DNA of 64,000 bases from Paenibacillus oleatilyticus (lineage in GTDB: Bacteria; Bacillota; Bacilli; Paenibacillales; NBRC-103111), in NCBI RefSeq assembly GCF_018998565.1, contig NZ_JAHNZO010000002.1, positions 124,001 through 188,000 on the forward strand, in the 5' to 3' direction. Made by a program: the position numbers and the translations under genes. The notes under the pieces were generated by a model. The model did not search any database, was not told the DNA's origin, and worked only from the letters and a program-made list of their open reading frames with translations. Shown here in pieces: positions 50,871 through 59,888 of the stretch. Numbering within the stretch: position 1 is the first letter of the stretch; each line of letters opens with the position of its first letter.

Positions 50871-53741
50871 ATGTCAGAACGTAAAAAACGGAAAAAAGCT
50901 TTCTCTCGCACCGTCACGAAAGCGGTATCAATAGGGTTGACGGCCGTTATGGCGTCCACTCTGATGTTAGGGCCGAAAGCGGCCCTGGCGATGGAAACGC
51001 CGAAAGGGCCGGAGCAGCCTTATTTGTACGGCTATAACGCCAAGCAGATTAAGGAATGGACTCCGGAGAACGACCCGTATGCGAAGTATTTTCGTTCCCG
51101 CGTTCCGCTAGCGAAGCGGATCGGAGCGTTCCAGCCGACGCAGGCTCATCCGGAATTAACGAGTACGGCCCAAGTGATGAATCTTTCCGCCGACTACGAT
51201 AAGGAGGAATGGTTCGAGGGGTACCGCTATAACGACAGCTTCAGCCGCAACGTGCTGAAATATTGGCAGTATCAGGACATTTATGCCTCCTGGCACGGCT
51301 TGCCGGTTTACGGATCTCCGACCGAAGAGGGCAAGCGGGATTACGGCGTGGTAAACCTGCCCAATCCGGCTTATACCGATGCGGCCCACCGCAACGGGGT
51401 TATCAGTCTGGGCGGCTGGTTCTGGCCGCGCAACATCAATTTTGCGGAACTCGTCGAGAAGACGCCGGACGGCAAATTCCCGGTGGCCGATAAGATGATC
51501 GAAATGGCGAAATATTTCGGCTTCGACGGATATTTTATTAACCAAGAAGCGACGATCAGCAAGGAGCATGCGGCTCTGCTGATGGAAATGCTGAAATATA
51601 TGCGCAGCCAAGGCTTGTATATGAGCTGGTACGATAGCTTGACCGTGGACGGCAAGGTCTCCTATGTAAACGGATTCAACAAGGAAAACTCGCCGTGGCT
51701 GCTGGACGAGCGTGACGGAAAGCGCGCGAACGACAGCATTTTCATGAACTACGCCTATACGCCGCAAGGCTTGGAGAGCAGCGCGGACCATGCGCGCAAG
51801 CTTGGTCTTGATCCGTATGCCTCGCTCTTTGCCGGCATCGAAAACGACAAATTCCGCTTCGACCGCGGTTTGGAGCTGGATGCGATTTTCAAAAACGACG
51901 CTTCCCGTACGCCCCGGACGAGCGTAGCGCTTTTCGGCACGGATATGGTCTGGAACAAAGGTCCTAATCCGTTCGATATCCGCATGCAGCCGGAAATCGA
52001 GAAGCGCGAACAGGCCTATTGGTCGGGACCGAAGGGCAATCCTGCGGAGAGCGGCCGGGCGGTCGGCACCGAATATGAGAGCTGGCCGGGAATCGCCCAT
52101 TACATACCGGAGCGCTCCGTTATCGGCTCCTATCCGTTCGTGACCCGCTTCAACAACGGGCATGGACTCGACTTCTTCGTGAACGGCCGGAAGGCCAGCG
52201 ATACGGAGTGGAACAACATGGCGGCGCAGGATATCCTGCCGACATGGCAGTGGTGGACACAGTCCGCAGGCAAGCCGCTGACGGTCGGATACGACTACGA
52301 AACCGCATGGAACGGCGGTTCTTCCTTGAAGGTGGAAGGTACGGTGAGTTCGAGCCATGCTTCGGATATTCATCTGTACAAAACCGAGCTGCCGGTGACC
52401 AAAGACGTGGAGCTGTCGCTGACGTACAAATCGGACGTCCAGCTGCCGGACAAGAAAGGCAACGGTCAGGCGCAAGGGCATCTGAAGAAGGCCGCCGACA
52501 TTCAGGCGCTGCTTACGTTCAAGGACGACCCGCAGCATCCGGCCGCCGTCGATTTGAAAGCCGCACCGAGTGACGATTGGACCACGGCTACGGCCAAGCT
52601 GAAGCCGTTCGAGGGACGCACGATCGCAGCAATTAGTCTGCGCGTCAGTTCGCAATCGGCGGATGACGTGCCATTTAAGGCCAACATCGGAGAATTGAAG
52701 CTGACGGACGGCAAGAAACCGCAGGCGCCTGCCGCTCCGACGGGCTTCCGGGTCGAGAAGGCGATGTTCGACGACAATCAAGCCGCGATGTTCGTGAAGT
52801 GGGACTTCAACGCGAAGCAGCAGGATGTTTGGTATTACGACCTTATGCGCGTGGCAAACGGCAAGCGCGAATGGGTCGGACGGATTTACGACGAAATGTA
52901 TTACATCAAGTCGCTTCCTCGTCTCGGCGAGAATGAAGTGAAGCTGGAGCTGGTTGCCGTCGGCAAAGACGGAACGGCGAGCGAGCCGCAGGCGCTGACC
53001 TGGAAATGGGGAACCGGGGACAAGGTTCAATTCAACAAAGGTCCGGTTGCCGCAGCTTCCATTCATGCGATGCACCTGCAGGACAACAAGCTGACGATGG
53101 AAACCGGGTGGACGAACTATGTCAATATCCGCGTCATGCCTTCCACGGCAGCAAATGTAAACGTCACTTGGACATCGAACAACGAGGCTGTCGCCAAAGT
53201 GGATGCGCGGGGCAAAGTGACCGCGATAGGCCCGGGCGATGCGGTGTTGACGGCGCAGACAGGTTCGGTCAACGGCCAGCCGGGCGTGAAGACGGAAATC
53301 CGCGTGAAGGTTGTGGCGCCGGAAATTCCTCAGAACGGCGTCGTCCTGCAGGCGGAAAAATACGATCAGTCCAACGGCTTGTTCGTGCCGGGTACTTATG
53401 TGAACGTCCGCGACTTGAATTTTGCCGATTGGCTGTCGTTTAAAGATGTCGATTTCGGGGCAAAAGGAGCGTCGAAGCTAACGGTCCGGGCGGCCGTTCT
53501 GGCGAAGGATACTCGGGTCGAAGTACGCTTGGGCGGCCCGCAGGGCGAGCTCATCGCAGATGTGGCGCTGCCGGTGGACGCGAAGCAACTGGCGCCGTTC
53601 TACAAGAACTATACCGTCGATCTGAAAAAGCCCGTTACCGGGAAGCAGAACGTTCATGTGACTTTTAAAAACCCGAACTATACGAAATGGAGCGTCCGCG
53701 ATAACGGCATCGCCGATGTGGACTGGTTCCAGTTCCAATAG
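50871..53741 (+). CDS. Secreted endo-beta-N-acetylglucosaminidase, glycoside hydrolase family 85
   Basis: 956 residues from the ATG at 50871 (AGAGGTG upstream). Signal peptide ending near ALA at 40. The GH85 barrel spans about 50-430. The catalytic pair is in FDGYFINQEAT: Asn224 orients the N-acetyl group and Glu226 is the acid/base, as in Endo-A and Endo-M. Further GH85 features are SLGGWFWPRNINF and MSWYDSLTVDGKVSYVN. Behind it come beta-sandwich regions, a fibronectin-like segment, a Big_2-type Ig domain (MPSTAANVNVTWTSNNEAVA) and a C-terminal CBM6-like domain. It removes N-glycans from glycoproteins outside the cell. Confidence 0.9.
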   Translation: MSERKKRKKAFSRTVTKAVSIGLTAVMASTLMLGPKAALAMETPKGPEQPYLYGYNAKQIKEWTPENDPYAKYFRSRVPLAKRIGAFQPTQAHPELTSTAQVMNLSADYDKEEWFEGYRYNDSFSRNVLKYWQYQDIYASWHGLPVYGSPTEEGKRDYGVVNLPNPAYTDAAHRNGVISLGGWFWPRNINFAELVEKTPDGKFPVADKMIEMAKYFGFDGYFINQEATISKEHAALLMEMLKYMRSQGLYMSWYDSLTVDGKVSYVNGFNKENSPWLLDERDGKRANDSIFMNYAYTPQGLESSADHARKLGLDPYASLFAGIENDKFRFDRGLELDAIFKNDASRTPRTSVALFGTDMVWNKGPNPFDIRMQPEIEKREQAYWSGPKGNPAESGRAVGTEYESWPGIAHYIPERSVIGSYPFVTRFNNGHGLDFFVNGRKASDTEWNNMAAQDILPTWQWWTQSAGKPLTVGYDYETAWNGGSSLKVEGTVSSSHASDIHLYKTELPVTKDVELSLTYKSDVQLPDKKGNGQAQGHLKKAADIQALLTFKDDPQHPAAVDLKAAPSDDWTTATAKLKPFEGRTIAAISLRVSSQSADDVPFKANIGELKLTDGKKPQAPAAPTGFRVEKAMFDDNQAAMFVKWDFNAKQQDVWYYDLMRVANGKREWVGRIYDEMYYIKSLPRLGENEVKLELVAVGKDGTASEPQALTWKWGTGDKVQFNKGPVAAASIHAMHLQDNKLTMETGWTNYVNIRVMPSTAANVNVTWTSNNEAVAKVDARGKVTAIGPGDAVLTAQTGSVNGQPGVKTEIRVKVVAPEIPQNGVVLQAEKYDQSNGLFVPGTYVNVRDLNFADWLSFKDVDFGAKGASKLTVRAAVLAKDTRVEVRLGGPQGELIADVALPVDAKQLAPFYKNYTVDLKKPVTGKQNVHVTFKNPNYTKWSVRDNGIADVDWFQFQ

Positions 53742-53780
53742 TTCAAGGTAAGCGCGTTTCCTTCAAGCTTGCGGGTACGT

Positions 53781-53820
53781 TAAGGCCTCTCGTCCTATGC
53801 GACGAGAGGCCTTAGAGTGT
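53781..53820 (+). terminator. Strong hairpin after the GH85 gene
   Basis: TAAGGCCTCTCGTC (53781-53794) pairs perfectly with GACGAGAGGCCTTA (53801-53814). The T tract is poor, so termination may be weak or the stem may mainly stabilise the mRNA. Confidence 0.55.
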
Positions 53821-53894
53821 TGAGAAGGTGGTCATTTACAAAATAGAGAAGCAAACGGAAGTGGATACCCCACCCCTTCGTAACCTCTATTACC

Positions 53895-55211
53895 TCAGGA
53901 ATTCAATGAAGCATTTTCTCCGGTTACATTTGATTTACTTCGAGACCAGATAACCACAGGTATTAGCAAAAGGGCAAGTCCTCCGCCAACAAGCGACAAG
54001 GTCGCATAGCTTGAATGAGCTACAACCATACCGGATAGCGCGCCGCCCGAGGCCCCGGCAAGTGCAATCAACACATCAATCGTTCCTTGAGTTTTTGCCC
54101 TCGTGGTAGGGTCGGTTGAATCTACAATGATGGCTGTCCCGCTGATTAGGCCAAAGTTCCAACCGATTCCAAGCAACGATAGAGCAATAATAAGTACCAA
54201 CATAGAATCCGGTGGAGCTGCTGCAGCTGTAATGCCTGCAAGCAATAGAACGCCTCCCGAAGCAATCGACATGGCTGTACGACCGATTTTATCAACCAGA
54301 ACGCCTGTAATGAGCGAGGGGAAATACATCGAGCCGATATGAATTCCGATGACTAATCCTACTTCTCCCAAGCTATGGCCGTGATGCTTCATGTGGATTG
54401 GTGTCATTGTCATGATGGCAACCATAACGATTTGGGTTAAAAGCATGACGGTTGCTCCGACAATCAAGCCGCTGTTGCTGCTTTTGGAAACCCTTGTACC
54501 CTCATCGGCTCCTTGACCCTGTCCCATGGATTGTTGCGACTTAAACACAGCCTTTGCAACGACGTAGGGATCGGGACGCAGGAAAATAAAGAAGACAATT
54601 CCGGCAAGAATATAAGCTGCTGCAGCCAGGATAAACGGGCCTGCAAGCGCTGGAATCCCAATGGAAGTTGCAAAATGGCCTGTAACATCTACCATATTTG
54701 GACCTGCAACTGCACCTAAGGTAGTCGAAACCATAGCAATGCTAATTGCTTTTGCCCGCTGATTAGGCATAGCTAAGTCTGTTCCGGCGTAACGGGCTTG
54801 TAAGTTTGTTGAGGTTCCTGCACCGTAAATAAGCAGCGATATGAACAGAAGCAGTATACTATGATTTACTGCTGCCCCTATTACTCCTAATGCGCCAAGC
54901 CCCCCGGCGAAGAATCCTCCTGCAAGGCCGAGCCTGCGTCCGTAATGCTCTGATAGTCGCCCTACCAATAAGGCGGCCGCAGCAGAACCAAGGGTAATCA
55001 AGGCAGAAGGAACCCCCGCCAAGCTTTCTGCTCCCAACATCTCTTGCGCCAGAAGCGCTCCGACGGTTACCCCGGCGGCAAGCCCTGCACCTCCAAAAAT
55101 TTGGGAAAGGACTACGATGAGGAGGGAACGCTTATACAGTTTCCTTTGCAAATCCGGGGAAGCTATGTATTGGCGAATCAAGCGGTCTTTGATTTGGGGT
55201 TCATGCGTCAT
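53895..55211 (-). CDS. MFS transporter
   Basis: 438 residues with AAAGGTGG upstream. Twelve transmembrane segments and a large hydrophilic loop between helices 6 and 7 (FKSQQSMGQGQGADEGTR). The motif GRLSEHYGRRLGLAGG between helices 2 and 3 fits the MFS A motif. The gene is 18 bp downstream of the ArsR-rhodanese gene and shares its direction, so it is likely controlled by it. Its base composition is more AT-rich than most of the window. Substrate unknown; sulfur or metal species are suggested by the regulator. Confidence 0.87.
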   Translation of the reverse strand: MTHEPQIKDRLIRQYIASPDLQRKLYKRSLLIVVLSQIFGGAGLAAGVTVGALLAQEMLGAESLAGVPSALITLGSAAAALLVGRLSEHYGRRLGLAGGFFAGGLGALGVIGAAVNHSILLLFISLLIYGAGTSTNLQARYAGTDLAMPNQRAKAISIAMVSTTLGAVAGPNMVDVTGHFATSIGIPALAGPFILAAAAYILAGIVFFIFLRPDPYVVAKAVFKSQQSMGQGQGADEGTRVSKSSNSGLIVGATVMLLTQIVMVAIMTMTPIHMKHHGHSLGEVGLVIGIHIGSMYFPSLITGVLVDKIGRTAMSIASGGVLLLAGITAAAAPPDSMLVLIIALSLLGIGWNFGLISGTAIIVDSTDPTTRAKTQGTIDVLIALAGASGGALSGMVVAHSSYATLSLVGGGLALLLIPVVIWSRSKSNVTGENASLNS

Positions 55212-55229
55212 CGCCTAGAACCACCTTTC

Positions 55230-55904
55230 TCATTGTTTATTGATTCCTGAATGTTCTATGTAGCGTTTCCATTCGATTACACCTTCTTCCAAACGAGATG
55301 CTTTGATTCCCTTGTTTTTTAAAATTTCAACCGCTTGGGCGGACGTGAGACAATAGGGGCCTCGGCAATAAGCAACGATTTCCTTATCCGTTGGCAAGGA
55401 TGCCAAGTGTTTCTCCAGATCTTCCATGGGTATGGATATCGCGCCTGGAATATGGCCCGTTTCATACTCGTCTTGTGGTCGAACATCTAATAATACAACT
55501 TCTCCTTTCTCCATCCGCTCAAGGAGCTCTTCTAAACCGATAGGCTCCATACTCCTATGATTTTGCAATAGTTCGGTTTTAAGCTTCTGCACCTCTATTA
55601 ATTGCTTTTCGCTAAGACGATGTAAGGACACCATGAAATCGGCTACAGAAAGTCCGGCAATTTCATAAATAACAAAGTTCCCTTGTCTATGGGAACGGAC
55701 CAGTCTTGATTCATGCAACGTTTGCAGATGTTGAGATACATTCGCAACAGTCATCCCGGTTATTTTAACGAGTTGATCCACAGATTTGGGACCTTGAGAA
55801 AGCAAGTCAAGCAATTCCAGCCGTTTGGGACTGGATAAACACTTACCAATACGAGCAAATTCATGATATAACTGATCTTTCCAGATTCGTTCCATGCTCA
55901 CCAT
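55230..55904 (-). CDS. ArsR-type regulator fused to a rhodanese domain
   Basis: 224 residues from the ATG at 55904, with GAGGTG upstream; two other ATGs are close. The N-terminal winged helix (LSSPKRLELLDLLSQGPKS, ANVSQHLQTLHESRLV, RQGNFVIYEI) is ArsR-like. The C-terminal half is a rhodanese domain: LLDVRPQDEYETGHIPGAI and the active-site loop AYCRGPYC with its cysteine. This fusion class senses sulfane sulfur or related electrophiles (known for similar regulators). A perfect 11-bp palindrome overlaps its promoter, consistent with autoregulation. Confidence 0.88.
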   Translation of the reverse strand: MVSMERIWKDQLYHEFARIGKCLSSPKRLELLDLLSQGPKSVDQLVKITGMTVANVSQHLQTLHESRLVRSHRQGNFVIYEIAGLSVADFMVSLHRLSEKQLIEVQKLKTELLQNHRSMEPIGLEELLERMEKGEVVLLDVRPQDEYETGHIPGAISIPMEDLEKHLASLPTDKEIVAYCRGPYCLTSAQAVEILKNKGIKASRLEEGVIEWKRYIEHSGINKQ

Positions 55905-55917
55905 CGTATTGCACCTC

Positions 55918-55945
55918 AACTATTCAATTGATTTATTGAATAGTT
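55918..55945 (-). promoter_or_regulatory. Operator palindrome before the ArsR-rhodanese gene
   Basis: AACTATTCAAT (55918-55928) and ATTGAATAGTT (55935-55945) are perfect inverted copies around six bases. This is the typical form of ArsR operators. Confidence 0.8.
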
Positions 55946-56015
55946 ATAATGTAAGGGATCAATTTTGCAGAGTCAAGACTTTGTTTTCATGCTCCAAAAT
56001 TGCTTTTAATAGCAA

Positions 56016-56060
56016 GAAAAAAGGGCCTGCAATCTGCCGTATACGGCGGACTGCAGGCTC
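56016..56060 (-). terminator. Intrinsic terminator of the metallopeptidase gene
   Basis: The arms 56023-56040 and 56041-56058 are nearly fully complementary (GCCTGCA, GCCGTATACGGC core), followed on the reverse strand by six T residues. Confidence 0.85.
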
Positions 56061-56080
56061 TTGCATTTTTTCGCTATTCG

Positions 56081-57601
56081 CTAGCTGGTGGGAATGCCGC
56101 GTGCTTTCCAGATCCGGTCGATATCTGAAGCATGCTGGCCGCCGTAAAGCTGGAGATCGGCTTGCTTGATCGCTTTGGCGCCGTCCTTGAAGGTGGCTGT
56201 CGGCGTGAGAGAGAAGTGGGATTGGATGATGATTTTGGTGGCTACGTCCCGCCCGAAAGATTGTGCCATATCGTACAATCCACGGGACCAAATTTCGCCG
56301 TCTGCGTGCACTTCATTTTGGAGGTCTCGCGGATACACTTTGTTTTCGTCGAGGCGCCGCAGGCATGGCGGATTGCCGCTGGAATACGACGTGGCGTCCC
56401 ATTCGGCTACGCACGCTTTGCCGAAGCTGGAGGGGGAGGTGGTGTCTTCATAAGTCGCGCCGAGAAAATCGCCGAAGCCTTCGCCCATCGAGCCGCCTTC
56501 ATGGGAATCGCCGAAGCCCGGCACCTGATTGTCTTGAATCGCATGGCCGTATTCGTGGGCAATGACGCCGGCGTCTTCCGCATCGTCTACCCCGCCGGTA
56601 CCGAAGGTTAATTCGCCTGTCGACGGCTGATAGTACGAGTTGTCGTCCGGAGACGCGTTGACGTTTACTTTAATGGCACGGTTGTTGACGTTCTTCAAGC
56701 CGAGCTGCTGCAAATACCGCTGCAGCGTATCGATGTGGTAATAGGCCATGACGTCCTCGAAGCTGTCGTTAGAACGGGTATAGTTGAATTGGTTGGAGGC
56801 CGAATACGTCTTGGCGGCGGAGTTAATGTTGACGTATTGCCCGCGCAGGTAGCCGGAGCCGTCCAAGCCTTGGAGGGTAACGGATTTCAGCTGCTTGGTC
56901 AATTCGGAGGAGTCCTTGTCGTTGTTATCTTTGAGGGTGCCGACGGAGCCTTGCGATTCGACAGGGTTGGGGAGGAAAACTTTGCCGGTGCCGTTCACGC
57001 GCTGGTTCAAATTCCGTTTGCGCAGCAGCTCACCGCTGCCGGCATGGATGTAGGTTTCCCATGCGCCGTACGGGGCCTTGCTGTGGACGACGACACGGTA
57101 GGTAGGCGTAGCGACGCCCTTCTGGATCGTATAGCCGTACTCCTCGGAGGAGGGCGCCCATTCTCCCTGGGCCTGGTCTTCGACGAAGCGGAGCGCCTTG
57201 GCCTTCAAATCGCCGGACGGCAGCAGCTGCGACACCTGCTGAACCGTGGTGTAGGGCTCATAGCCGGAGATGACCAAAGGATTATGGAAAGAACGGTCCA
57301 GGGTGACGGTTACCTGCCGGTTAAACACCGGGGCGTTGTTCACGATTTGCTGATAACGGACATAATGGCCTGCGTCGGTTTGAATCGTGGTGACATACTT
57401 CAAGTCGGACAAATCGGCCTTGAGCTGATACTGCTTGGCGTGCTCCTTCAGATACCGGTCTGCGGCAGCTTTGGCATCGGCGGGCTGCTTCTGCTCGGCG
57501 CTGATCGGGGCTTCCGTTTCCGCCATAGCCGTAGGGACCGCCAGGGTGAGTACGATTGCGGCAGCCACCGTACTCCTCCAAAGCTTGTGACGCTTGAACA
57601 T
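56081..57601 (-). CDS. Secreted zinc metallopeptidase (thermolysin/fungalysin type) with propeptide
   Basis: 506 residues with GGAGGTG upstream. Signal peptide to about AMA at 27. An FTP-like propeptide follows (KYVTTIQTDAGHYVRYQQIV, NNAPVFNRQVTVTLD). The catalytic motif HEYGH (His349, Glu350, His353) and the third ligand in GGSMGEGFGDFLGA (Glu374) are intact. The spacing and 'MGEGFGD' fit M36 fungalysin or the related M4 group rather than classic bacillolysin. It should be secreted as an inactive precursor and degrade external protein. Confidence 0.85.
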   Translation of the reverse strand: MFKRHKLWRSTVAAAIVLTLAVPTAMAETEAPISAEQKQPADAKAAADRYLKEHAKQYQLKADLSDLKYVTTIQTDAGHYVRYQQIVNNAPVFNRQVTVTLDRSFHNPLVISGYEPYTTVQQVSQLLPSGDLKAKALRFVEDQAQGEWAPSSEEYGYTIQKGVATPTYRVVVHSKAPYGAWETYIHAGSGELLRKRNLNQRVNGTGKVFLPNPVESQGSVGTLKDNNDKDSSELTKQLKSVTLQGLDGSGYLRGQYVNINSAAKTYSASNQFNYTRSNDSFEDVMAYYHIDTLQRYLQQLGLKNVNNRAIKVNVNASPDDNSYYQPSTGELTFGTGGVDDAEDAGVIAHEYGHAIQDNQVPGFGDSHEGGSMGEGFGDFLGATYEDTTSPSSFGKACVAEWDATSYSSGNPPCLRRLDENKVYPRDLQNEVHADGEIWSRGLYDMAQSFGRDVATKIIIQSHFSLTPTATFKDGAKAIKQADLQLYGGQHASDIDRIWKARGIPTS

Positions 57602-57729
57602 AAAAACACCTCCATCAAGAATAGGAATGCGTTACGAATTCATTGTATTACTTAATTTGTAATATATGACAGTCATAAGGGGCTTGGAACCTGTCACGAT
57701 TTAGGCACAGACGGCAGCGTTTGATCCAT

Positions 57730-57758
57730 TGCCTTGGAATAAAAAGGGTGATACAATC
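57730..57758 (+). promoter_or_regulatory. Promoter of the TetR-HXXEE pair
   Basis: TTGCCT (57730-57735) and TACAAT (57753-57758), spacer 17 bp, directly before the TetR operator. Confidence 0.55.
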
Positions 57759-57761
57759 AAT

Positions 57762-57790
57762 TTAAACAATGATTAAAACGTTGTTTAAAA
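57762..57790 (+). promoter_or_regulatory. Operator of the TetR regulator
   Basis: TTTAAACAA (57762-57770) and TTGTTTAAA (57782-57790) are perfect inverted copies; further ATGATTAA copies overlap. The position right after the -10 box predicts repression. Confidence 0.65.
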
Positions 57791-57833
57791 CGATGATTAA
57801 CACAATTTGCCGTTTCTGAAGAGGAGGGCGCCT

Positions 57834-58418
57834 ATGCCGCCGGATCAAATGGAAACCAAAGACAAAATTTTGCAAGCGACCTTGGACATGATCAAGAAGG
57901 AGGGCTTCGAGAACGTTACGATAAGAAAAATTGCTGCCCACTCGGATACCAATATTGCGCTGATCAATTACTATTTCGGCTCCAAAGAAAAATTAATCAG
58001 CGAGGCGATTAAAATGATGCTGCTCGGCTTTCGCGGGACGTTCGATGTGCTGGACGACTCTGCCTTGCCGCCGAAAGAGAGGCTAAAAACGTTTCTGACG
58101 CTTTACGTGCAGGTCATTCAGCAGTATCCGGAGCTTGTCTCCCGAATCATCGCCACCGGAACCGCCATGTTCGCATCCCAAATTGAATACGGCGAGTTCC
58201 TTCGCGAGATGGGATTTCATAAAATTCAAGCCGTTTTACAGCAGATCACGCAGGAGGACCGTCCGGACAAATTGATGTTGATGATCACGCAGCTGTTCGG
58301 CGCAATTTTCCTTCCCGCTCTCATGAAGCCGATTCTCGAATCGGGGGCCGGGGTGAAGATGCTGCCGGTCGGGGAGCAGATCGATTGGTTCTTTGAACGC
58401 TATTTTCATGACAAATGA
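57834..58418 (+). CDS. TetR-family transcriptional regulator
   Basis: 194 residues from the ATG at 57834 (GAGGAGGG upstream). The N-terminal helix-turn-helix reads KDKILQATLDMIKKEGFENVTIRKIAAHSDTN, followed by ALINYYFGSKEKLISEA, a textbook TetR DNA-binding domain. The ligand domain is helical and not informative. The membrane gene starting 20 bp downstream is the likely target. Confidence 0.92.
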   Translation: MPPDQMETKDKILQATLDMIKKEGFENVTIRKIAAHSDTNIALINYYFGSKEKLISEAIKMMLLGFRGTFDVLDDSALPPKERLKTFLTLYVQVIQQYPELVSRIIATGTAMFASQIEYGEFLREMGFHKIQAVLQQITQEDRPDKLMLMITQLFGAIFLPALMKPILESGAGVKMLPVGEQIDWFFERYFHDK

Positions 58419-58438
58419 AGAGGACAGGGGAGAGAGCC

Positions 58439-59071
58439 ATGAATTTCTTAAGAAGGTATTGGCAGGACCTGGGGATGCTCGTAGCTCTGGTCGTGTGCAT
58501 TTACTTGTTCGTGAGCGGAAGCGGGATTCCGAAAATAAACGTGATGCTGTGGCTGAGCTTTATTGCGATTCTGGTGCATCAGTTCGAGGAATACCGCTGG
58601 CCGGGCTATTTCGGAGGCTTGTTCAATGCTCTTATTTTTAAAAGCGGACAGCCTGACCGGTATCCGCTGAACCCGCAATCGGCCATGGTTATTAATCTGG
58701 TCATCGCCTACGTCTTTTACCTGCTTCCGCTGCTGTATCCGAATGTGATCTGGCTTGGTCTCGCTCCGATGCTTATGGGTTTTTTCCAGTTGATCTGGCA
58801 CGGCATTTTCGCCAATCTGAAAGGAAGAACGTTCTATAATCCCGGTTTGTTTGCCGTCGTGTTTCTTCATATTCCTGTGGGAGGATGGTATGTCCACCAT
58901 ATCGTGACGCAGGGGCTGGCTACCGTGACAGACTGGATTGCGGGCACCGTTTACTTTGTCATCGCCGTGTATCTTTTGATCATCAAAGGGAATATGTGGC
59001 TGAAGGACCCGAACACCCGTTACCGGTTTTCTCTCCAGCAGTTAGGACCCTATAAGCCGAAGGGGATGTAA
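58439..59071 (+). CDS. HXXEE-domain integral membrane protein
   Basis: 210 residues from the ATG at 58439 (GGGGAGAG upstream). Five or six hydrophobic helices. The family signature is AILVHQFEEYRWPGYFGG (His, then Glu-Glu). A second histidine patch is in QLIWHGIFANLKGR, followed by FYNPGLFAVVFLHIPVGGWYVHH. The conserved His/Glu residues in the membrane suggest a metal-dependent lipid enzyme, but no HXXEE protein function is known to me. Its TetR neighbour likely represses it. Confidence 0.8.
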   Translation: MNFLRRYWQDLGMLVALVVCIYLFVSGSGIPKINVMLWLSFIAILVHQFEEYRWPGYFGGLFNALIFKSGQPDRYPLNPQSAMVINLVIAYVFYLLPLLYPNVIWLGLAPMLMGFFQLIWHGIFANLKGRTFYNPGLFAVVFLHIPVGGWYVHHIVTQGLATVTDWIAGTVYFVIAVYLLIIKGNMWLKDPNTRYRFSLQQLGPYKPKGM

Positions 59072-59088
59072 AGCAAGCGGTGGCGCAG

Positions 59089-59130
59089 AGCAGGCTCATG
59101 CAACTTTTGCGCATGGGCCTGCTTATTTAT
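59089..59130 (+). terminator. Intrinsic terminator after the HXXEE gene
   Basis: AGCAGGCTCATGC pairs with GCATGGGCCTGCT (one mismatch), followed by TATTTATTT. Confidence 0.7.
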
Positions 59131-59176
59131 TTAGAAAAAACCTCAAAAATTGGACCGAACCTGCCGATATAAGCAG

Positions 59177-59464
59177 TTAGGTTAGGCGGGTTCGCGTTGC
59201 GTTCCCCGGGCTGGGCCAAGGGATGGCTTTGGCCGGTCGCAGATCCGGCAATTTTTTCTTCCGATGCCGTTCCGTCCACTTTTGCAGCGCGGTGCTCGCG
59301 GCCATGCTGGCTGCAAGGGCGAGCAGCTCCGAAGCGGTTACTTTTCGGACGATCGCGTAGATCCCGGTGCCGGAAATAAACTCAATCACAACGGCCTTCT
59401 TGAGATCCGATGCGGATATCGCAAGGAACGGATAGGGGGTGGGTTTGGTTTTTGGGATATGCAA
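59177..59464 (-). CDS. Small hypothetical protein
   Basis: About 95 residues from the TTG at 59464, which has an AGGAGG site seven bases upstream; the frame continues further upstream without a site. It contains a hydrophobic stretch (SDLKKAVVIEFISGTGIYAIV, then SELLALAASMAAST) and a basic C-terminus (WTERHRKKKLPDLRP). I do not recognise the family. The good start site is the main argument for a real gene. Confidence 0.5.
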   Translation of the reverse strand: MHIPKTKPTPYPFLAISASDLKKAVVIEFISGTGIYAIVRKVTASELLALAASMAASTALQKWTERHRKKKLPDLRPAKAIPWPSPGNATRTRLT

Positions 59465-59552
59465 ACGTCTGTCCTCCTGCTCTTCGGATATAGCCGGTCT
59501 TCGATATAACGTATGGCCGTCGGATTTTGTCCTATGCGGAGGCGGCAAAATA

Positions 59553-59592
59553 AAAAGCCCGTACTAAATCTTTTTGAGATTTAGCACAGGCT
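59553..59592 (-). terminator. Intrinsic terminator of the small membrane protein gene
   Basis: On the reverse strand GCCTGTGCTAAATCT pairs with AGATTTAGTACGGGC, followed by TTTTTATTTT. Confidence 0.8.
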
Positions 59593-59609
59593 CGCTTGAT
59601 CGAATGAAC

Positions 59610-59888
59610 TTACTTCATTGAGCTGCCGATAAGACCTATGAACAGAACACCGACGAGCAAATATAAGACAAATCCGATGGCCATCCAGATCAGCCCGGCT
59701 TTCGCATAATTCGATTTGCTCGGATTCGCTCCTCCGCCAAAGGCCCATACAAACAGCATAATAAGGTTTACGACGGGAATGATCAAAATCAGCAACGTAA
59801 CGAGCCAATCTTTCACCGTTATGATCGGCGCGGATTGAGGCTGATTCGCGTAGTTCACGTTCGCCCCGGGATTTACATTTGTGTTCAC
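59610..59888 (-). CDS. Small two-helix membrane protein
   Basis: 92 residues from a GTG at 59888 with AGGGGGA nine bases upstream. Earlier ATGs (59930, 59909) lack ribosome sites. Asn- and Pro-rich N-terminus (NPGANVNYANQPQSAP) followed by two transmembrane helices (LVTLLILIIPVVNLIMLFVW and IGFVLYLLVGVLFIGLIG) with a short loop NPSKSNYAKAG. It resembles small Bacillales membrane proteins of unknown function. Confidence 0.75.
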   Translation of the reverse strand: MNTNVNPGANVNYANQPQSAPIITVKDWLVTLLILIIPVVNLIMLFVWAFGGGANPSKSNYAKAGLIWMAIGFVLYLLVGVLFIGLIGSSMK

